DNA of 6,625 nucleotides from Candidatus Woesearchaeota archaeon. Lineage in GTDB: Archaea; Nanobdellota; Nanobdellia; SCGC-AAA011-G17; GW2011-AR17. This document shows positions 5,428 through 6,625 of this stretch, in pieces (within the stretch, counting starts at the first letter, position 1; each line of letters opens with the position of its first letter). The DNA lies in NCBI GenBank assembly GCA_016211095.1, contig JACQSW010000086.1, positions 1 through 6,625 of the forward strand, written 5' to 3'. The position numbers were made by a program, and so were the translations under genes. The notes under the pieces were generated by a model. The model made no database searches. It was not told the origin of the DNA and saw only the letters and a list, made by a program, of their open reading frames with translations.

Positions 5428-5964
5428 TTAACCTCCATTGATTTTAATGAAACCATATAAAACAACGCCGTTAATGATGTTGTTCCGTAATTCTTTTGAA
5501 AGATTGTTAATATTTGATTCAAAAATAAGATTTATTTTGTGGTTTAGTTTTTTCTCGTGTTTGGTTAATCCTAATGATACTTCTTTAGCTTCTACAAAAA
5601 TGTCAATATCGCTCTTTTCTGTAAAAGTGGCTTTTGCTCCGCTTCCAAAGAGGATTATGGACGAAGGTAAGGCTTCTTTTTGGATGTAACTTATTAGACC
5701 AGATTCGTTAATTTTAAAGACAAGCCAATTTTTCTTGTAGAATTTGTATTTTTGGCTTTCAGTATTAGCAAAATACGTTGGGTAGAGGGTAGCTTCTTTC
5801 TTTTTGATAAATCTCAATTTTTCAAGATCAGCGATGTATTTTATTACCGTGGCGTGGCTGAGTTCCAAATGACGCGCAATTCCCCTAACCGAGAAGTCTT
5901 TCATCGGAAATTCTATAAAGAGTTCAAGTATTTTATAAGTGTTGTTTTTTAAAATTTCATCCAT
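5428..5964 (-). CDS. wHTH plus minimal nucleotidyltransferase, probable antitoxin
   Basis: A 178-aa two-domain protein. Residues about 8-62 form a winged helix-turn-helix (KILELFIEFPMKDFSVRGIARHL, then recognition helix LSHATVIKYIADLEKLRFI and a KKKEATLYPTYF wing). Residues about 95-170 are a polymerase-beta-type minimal nucleotidyltransferase: GSGAKATFTEKSDIDIFVE with G107, S108 and the metal-binding D119 and D121. The third acidic residue is not obvious (E149 in INLIFES is a candidate). MNT proteins paired with HEPN proteins act as antitoxins, some by transferring AMP to the toxin. The fused DNA-binding domain suggests it also represses its own operon, in line with the paired palindromes upstream. 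It is the first gene of the pair, without a Shine-Dalgarno before its ATG, unlike the HEPN gene. This wHTH-MNT architecture is known in archaea. Confidence 0.8.
   Translation of the reverse strand: MDEILKNNTYKILELFIEFPMKDFSVRGIARHLELSHATVIKYIADLEKLRFIKKKEATLYPTYFANTESQKYKFYKKNWLVFKINESGLISYIQKEALPSSIILFGSGAKATFTEKSDIDIFVEAKEVSLGLTKHEKKLNHKINLIFESNINNLSKELRNNIINGVVLYGFIKINGG
5431..5436 (-). promoter_or_regulatory. Ribosome-binding site of the HEPN gene
   Basis: GGAGGT on the minus strand, formed by the final two glycine codons and the stop codon of the MNT gene, 5 nt from the HEPN ATG. HEPN translation therefore has its own strong signal within the operon mRNA. Confidence 0.7.
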
Positions 5965-5975
5965 TTTTATTAGTC

Positions 5976-6012
5976 GGTTAATAATTTGACCAGATGGTTA
6001 TAAAAATGACCA
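5976..6012. promoter_or_regulatory. Twin 17-bp imperfect palindromes, candidate autoregulatory operator
   Basis: Units GGTTAATAATTTGACCA (5976-5992) and GGTTATAAAAATGACCA (5996-6012) match at 13 of 17 positions, with identical half-sites GGTTA and TGACC(A). Each is an inverted repeat with one mismatch (GGTTA against GGTCA), and their centres are 20 bp apart, close to two helical turns. They lie over the expected transcription start and a second possible TATA (minus strand TTTTTATA) of the MNT-HEPN operon, so a protein bound here would block transcription. The wHTH of the MNT protein is the natural candidate. Confidence 0.65.
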
Positions 6013-6014
6013 AC

Positions 6015-6032
6015 GATATAAATAACTTTCGG
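6015..6032 (-). promoter_or_regulatory. BRE/TATA promoter of the MNT-HEPN operon
   Basis: Minus strand CCGAAAGTTATTTATATC: a BRE-like CCGAAAGT followed by TATA element TATTTATA. The BRE resembles that of the Lrp-like promoter. Transcription would start near 5995, giving a leader of about 30 nt before the ATG at 5964. Confidence 0.55.
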
Positions 6033-6052
6033 TTTCTATGCGTATTAACTTT

Positions 6053-6062
6053 GGGGGGGGGG
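6053..6062 (+). repeat. Run of ten G
   Basis: An uninterrupted G10 in an otherwise AT-rich intergenic stretch, 20 bp before the right repeat copy and upstream of the MNT promoter. It could be a length-variable tract or a sequencing or assembly artefact. Confidence 0.85.
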
Positions 6063-6081
6063 CGTAGGCTGTAAGGTTAAA

Positions 6082-6118
6082 ATGTTGTTCTAGCTGCTGC
6101 CTTTTTTGGCGGTAGAAA
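6082..6118 (+). repeat. 37-nt direct repeat, right copy
   Basis: Perfect match to 4897-4933. Unlike the left copy, it is followed at once by CATTTATATATAAG, so its last bases (GTAGAAA) take the position of a BRE in the promoter of the next gene. Only two copies occur in the window and they are over 1.1 kb apart, so they do not form an array here. Confidence 0.9.
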
Positions 6119-6131
6119 CATTTATATATAA
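6119..6131 (+). promoter_or_regulatory. TATA promoter of the 82-aa protein gene
   Basis: ATTTATATATAAG (from 6120) is a strong TATA element; with GTAGAAAC from the end of the repeat as BRE it predicts a start near 6145-6150. The leader then holds GGAGGT at 6160-6165, 9 nt before ATG 6175. Confidence 0.6.
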
Positions 6132-6135
6132 GTAA

Positions 6136-6152
6136 TTACTATGTAATAGTAA
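6136..6152. promoter_or_regulatory. Inverted repeat at the predicted start site
   Basis: TTACTA-TGTAA-TAGTAA has perfect 6-bp arms, partly overlapping the 10-bp palindrome AGTAATTACT at 6131-6140. Its position between the TATA and the ribosome-binding site fits an operator or a weak leader hairpin. No binding protein can be named. Confidence 0.4.
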
Positions 6153-6174
6153 CAAAAATGGAGGTTTTGTTGAA

Positions 6175-6423
6175 ATGGGAATCATAAAAATCGGACCAAA
6201 CGGAGAAGAAGAAATAAACACCTACAAAGAACAAAAAAACCAAAAAAAACAACGCGAACTTGAAGAAAGAATACCCCTACCAGAACTACAAATAATCCCA
6301 ATAACCGAAGAAAGAACACCAACAAGAATACCCATCTACATACCAAACAAACCAACAAAAAAACAACCAGAAATAGACCCAGACTTCAAAATACCCCTCT
6401 ACCACAAAATACCAAACTGCTAA
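6175..6423 (+). CDS. Uncharacterised 82-aa proline- and charge-rich protein
   Basis: I do not recognise this protein. Residues about 1-33 are highly charged (Glu, Lys, Gln), and about 34-82 are rich in proline alternating with isoleucine, threonine and lysine (IPLPELQIIPI, TPTRIPIYIPNKP, KIPLYHKIPNC), ending in its only cysteine. It is probably extended or disordered; no membrane segment or known domain is seen. Support for a real gene is a strong TATA, a GGAGGT ribosome-binding site 9 nt before the ATG, and a marked codon bias: third positions are almost all A or C, with Ile as ATA or ATC and never ATT. T is very rare on the coding strand (5 of 60 bases in 6181-6240). A second ORF starts 20 nt later, suggesting an operon. 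The skew could reflect a recent foreign origin or a virus- or plasmid-derived gene. Confidence 0.65.
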   Translation: MGIIKIGPNGEEEINTYKEQKNQKKQRELEERIPLPELQIIPITEERTPTRIPIYIPNKPTKKQPEIDPDFKIPLYHKIPNC

Positions 6424-6443
6424 AAAAAAACATCCAAAAAAAA

Positions 6444-6625
6444 ATGGAACAAACACAACAAACACTCGAACAAATATTAACAGAAAGAACAAAAATCACG
6501 CTAAAAGATAGGCTGCTCCATATCATAAACAAAATAGATAATAGTTATCCTAGCTGGTCAATGATATACAAAGAGAAAAAATGCTGTAAAGAAAAAATAA
6601 GAGAAATCTTAACCCACCTTAACAA
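6444..6625 (+). CDS. Uncharacterised ORF, 3' end outside the window
   Basis: An open frame begins at ATG 6444 and stays open to the window end, giving at least 60 residues: it starts MEQTQQTLEQILTERTKITL and continues through DRLLHIINKID, SYPSWSMIYKEKKCC and KEKIREILTHLN. It looks helical and lysine- and glutamate-rich, with an adjacent Cys pair (CC) near residue 47. The start is 20 nt after the stop of the 82-aa gene and in a different frame; no clear Shine-Dalgarno precedes it, only an A-rich tract. The first part is as T-poor as the gene before it, while from about 6500 on T is more frequent. No family is recognised. The product may be longer, and an upstream non-ATG start cannot be excluded. 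Confidence 0.5.
   Translation, partial: MEQTQQTLEQILTERTKITLKDRLLHIINKIDNSYPSWSMIYKEKKCCKEKIREILTHLN

Larger units (their letters stand above)
4934..6118. mobile_element. Candidate insertion: HEPN/MNT cassette plus one repeat copy
   Basis: The stretch from just after the left repeat to the end of the right repeat (1185 bp) would be the unit gained or lost if the two 37-nt repeats recombined. It holds only the MNT and HEPN genes and their control region. Base composition changes inside it: sampled 60-base lines have 15 G+C (5521-5580) and 18 G+C (5041-5100), against 30 in the hydrolase gene (4201-4260). No integrase or transposase is present, so movement would need help in trans or homologous recombination. 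The boundaries are inferred from the repeats only. Confidence 0.45.

Noticed and set aside
4897..6118. CRISPR array
   Set aside because: Only two repeat copies, separated by more than 1.1 kb of coding sequence; no spacer-length units and no cas gene.
6158..6187. Nine-codon ORF (MEVLLKWES) overlapping the start of the 82-aa gene, as a leader peptide
   Set aside because: It has no ribosome-binding site of its own and its codons are the Shine-Dalgarno region of the next gene; no attenuation structure is visible.
6286..6492. Minus-strand 68-aa ORF rich in Phe, Val and Trp
   Set aside because: It is the antisense shadow of the T-poor 82-aa gene; its apparent hydrophobic composition follows from the A/C-rich plus strand.

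Overview
The window looks like a piece of a small-genome archaeon, most likely of the DPANN type. The grounds are BRE/TATA-type core promoters (BRE often CCGAAA or similar) in front of several genes, A-rich coding strands, a tandem-duplicated Lrp/AsnC regulator, an archaeal-type cytidylate kinase and a wHTH-nucleotidyltransferase/HEPN pair. The lineage is an inference; no rRNA or tRNA gene is present.

Positions 112-2770 (minus strand) hold a tightly packed five-gene operon, in transcription order: YruB-type glutaredoxin, thioredoxin-reductase-like flavoprotein, cytidylate kinase, ZIP-like membrane protein, small membrane protein. The first two junctions are 4-nt ATGA overlaps, the third is a 19-nt overlap and the last is a 10-nt gap. 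The glutaredoxin and flavoprotein probably form a thiol redox pair. Upstream is a short control region with a duplicated TATA-containing motif. At the extreme left edge a possible promoter drives a gene leaving the window.

Positions 2855-4872 hold a divergent pair: a 335-aa double Lrp/AsnC regulator (minus) and a metallo-beta-lactamase-fold hydrolase (plus). A perfect 17-bp palindrome between their promoters is a good candidate operator for the regulator. The hydrolase gene ends in a T-rich terminator.

Positions 4897-6118 are the most interesting part. Two identical 37-nt direct repeats flank a low-GC module of two minus-strand genes: a wHTH plus minimal nucleotidyltransferase protein (probable antitoxin) and a HEPN-domain protein (probable toxin). 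The promoter region holds two 17-bp imperfect palindromes 20 bp apart, as expected for autoregulation by the wHTH. The HEPN protein has Tyr where the usual RNase histidine would be. The arrangement suggests a toxin-antitoxin or defence cassette that inserted at, or can recombine out through, the 37-nt repeat. The repeat could form an RNA hairpin and has some CRISPR-repeat-like properties, but no array is present.

Positions 6119-6625 begin a plus-strand cluster of unrecognised genes: an 82-aa proline- and charge-rich protein with extremely T-poor coding sequence, then a second ORF that runs off the right edge. The promoter of this cluster directly abuts the second repeat copy.
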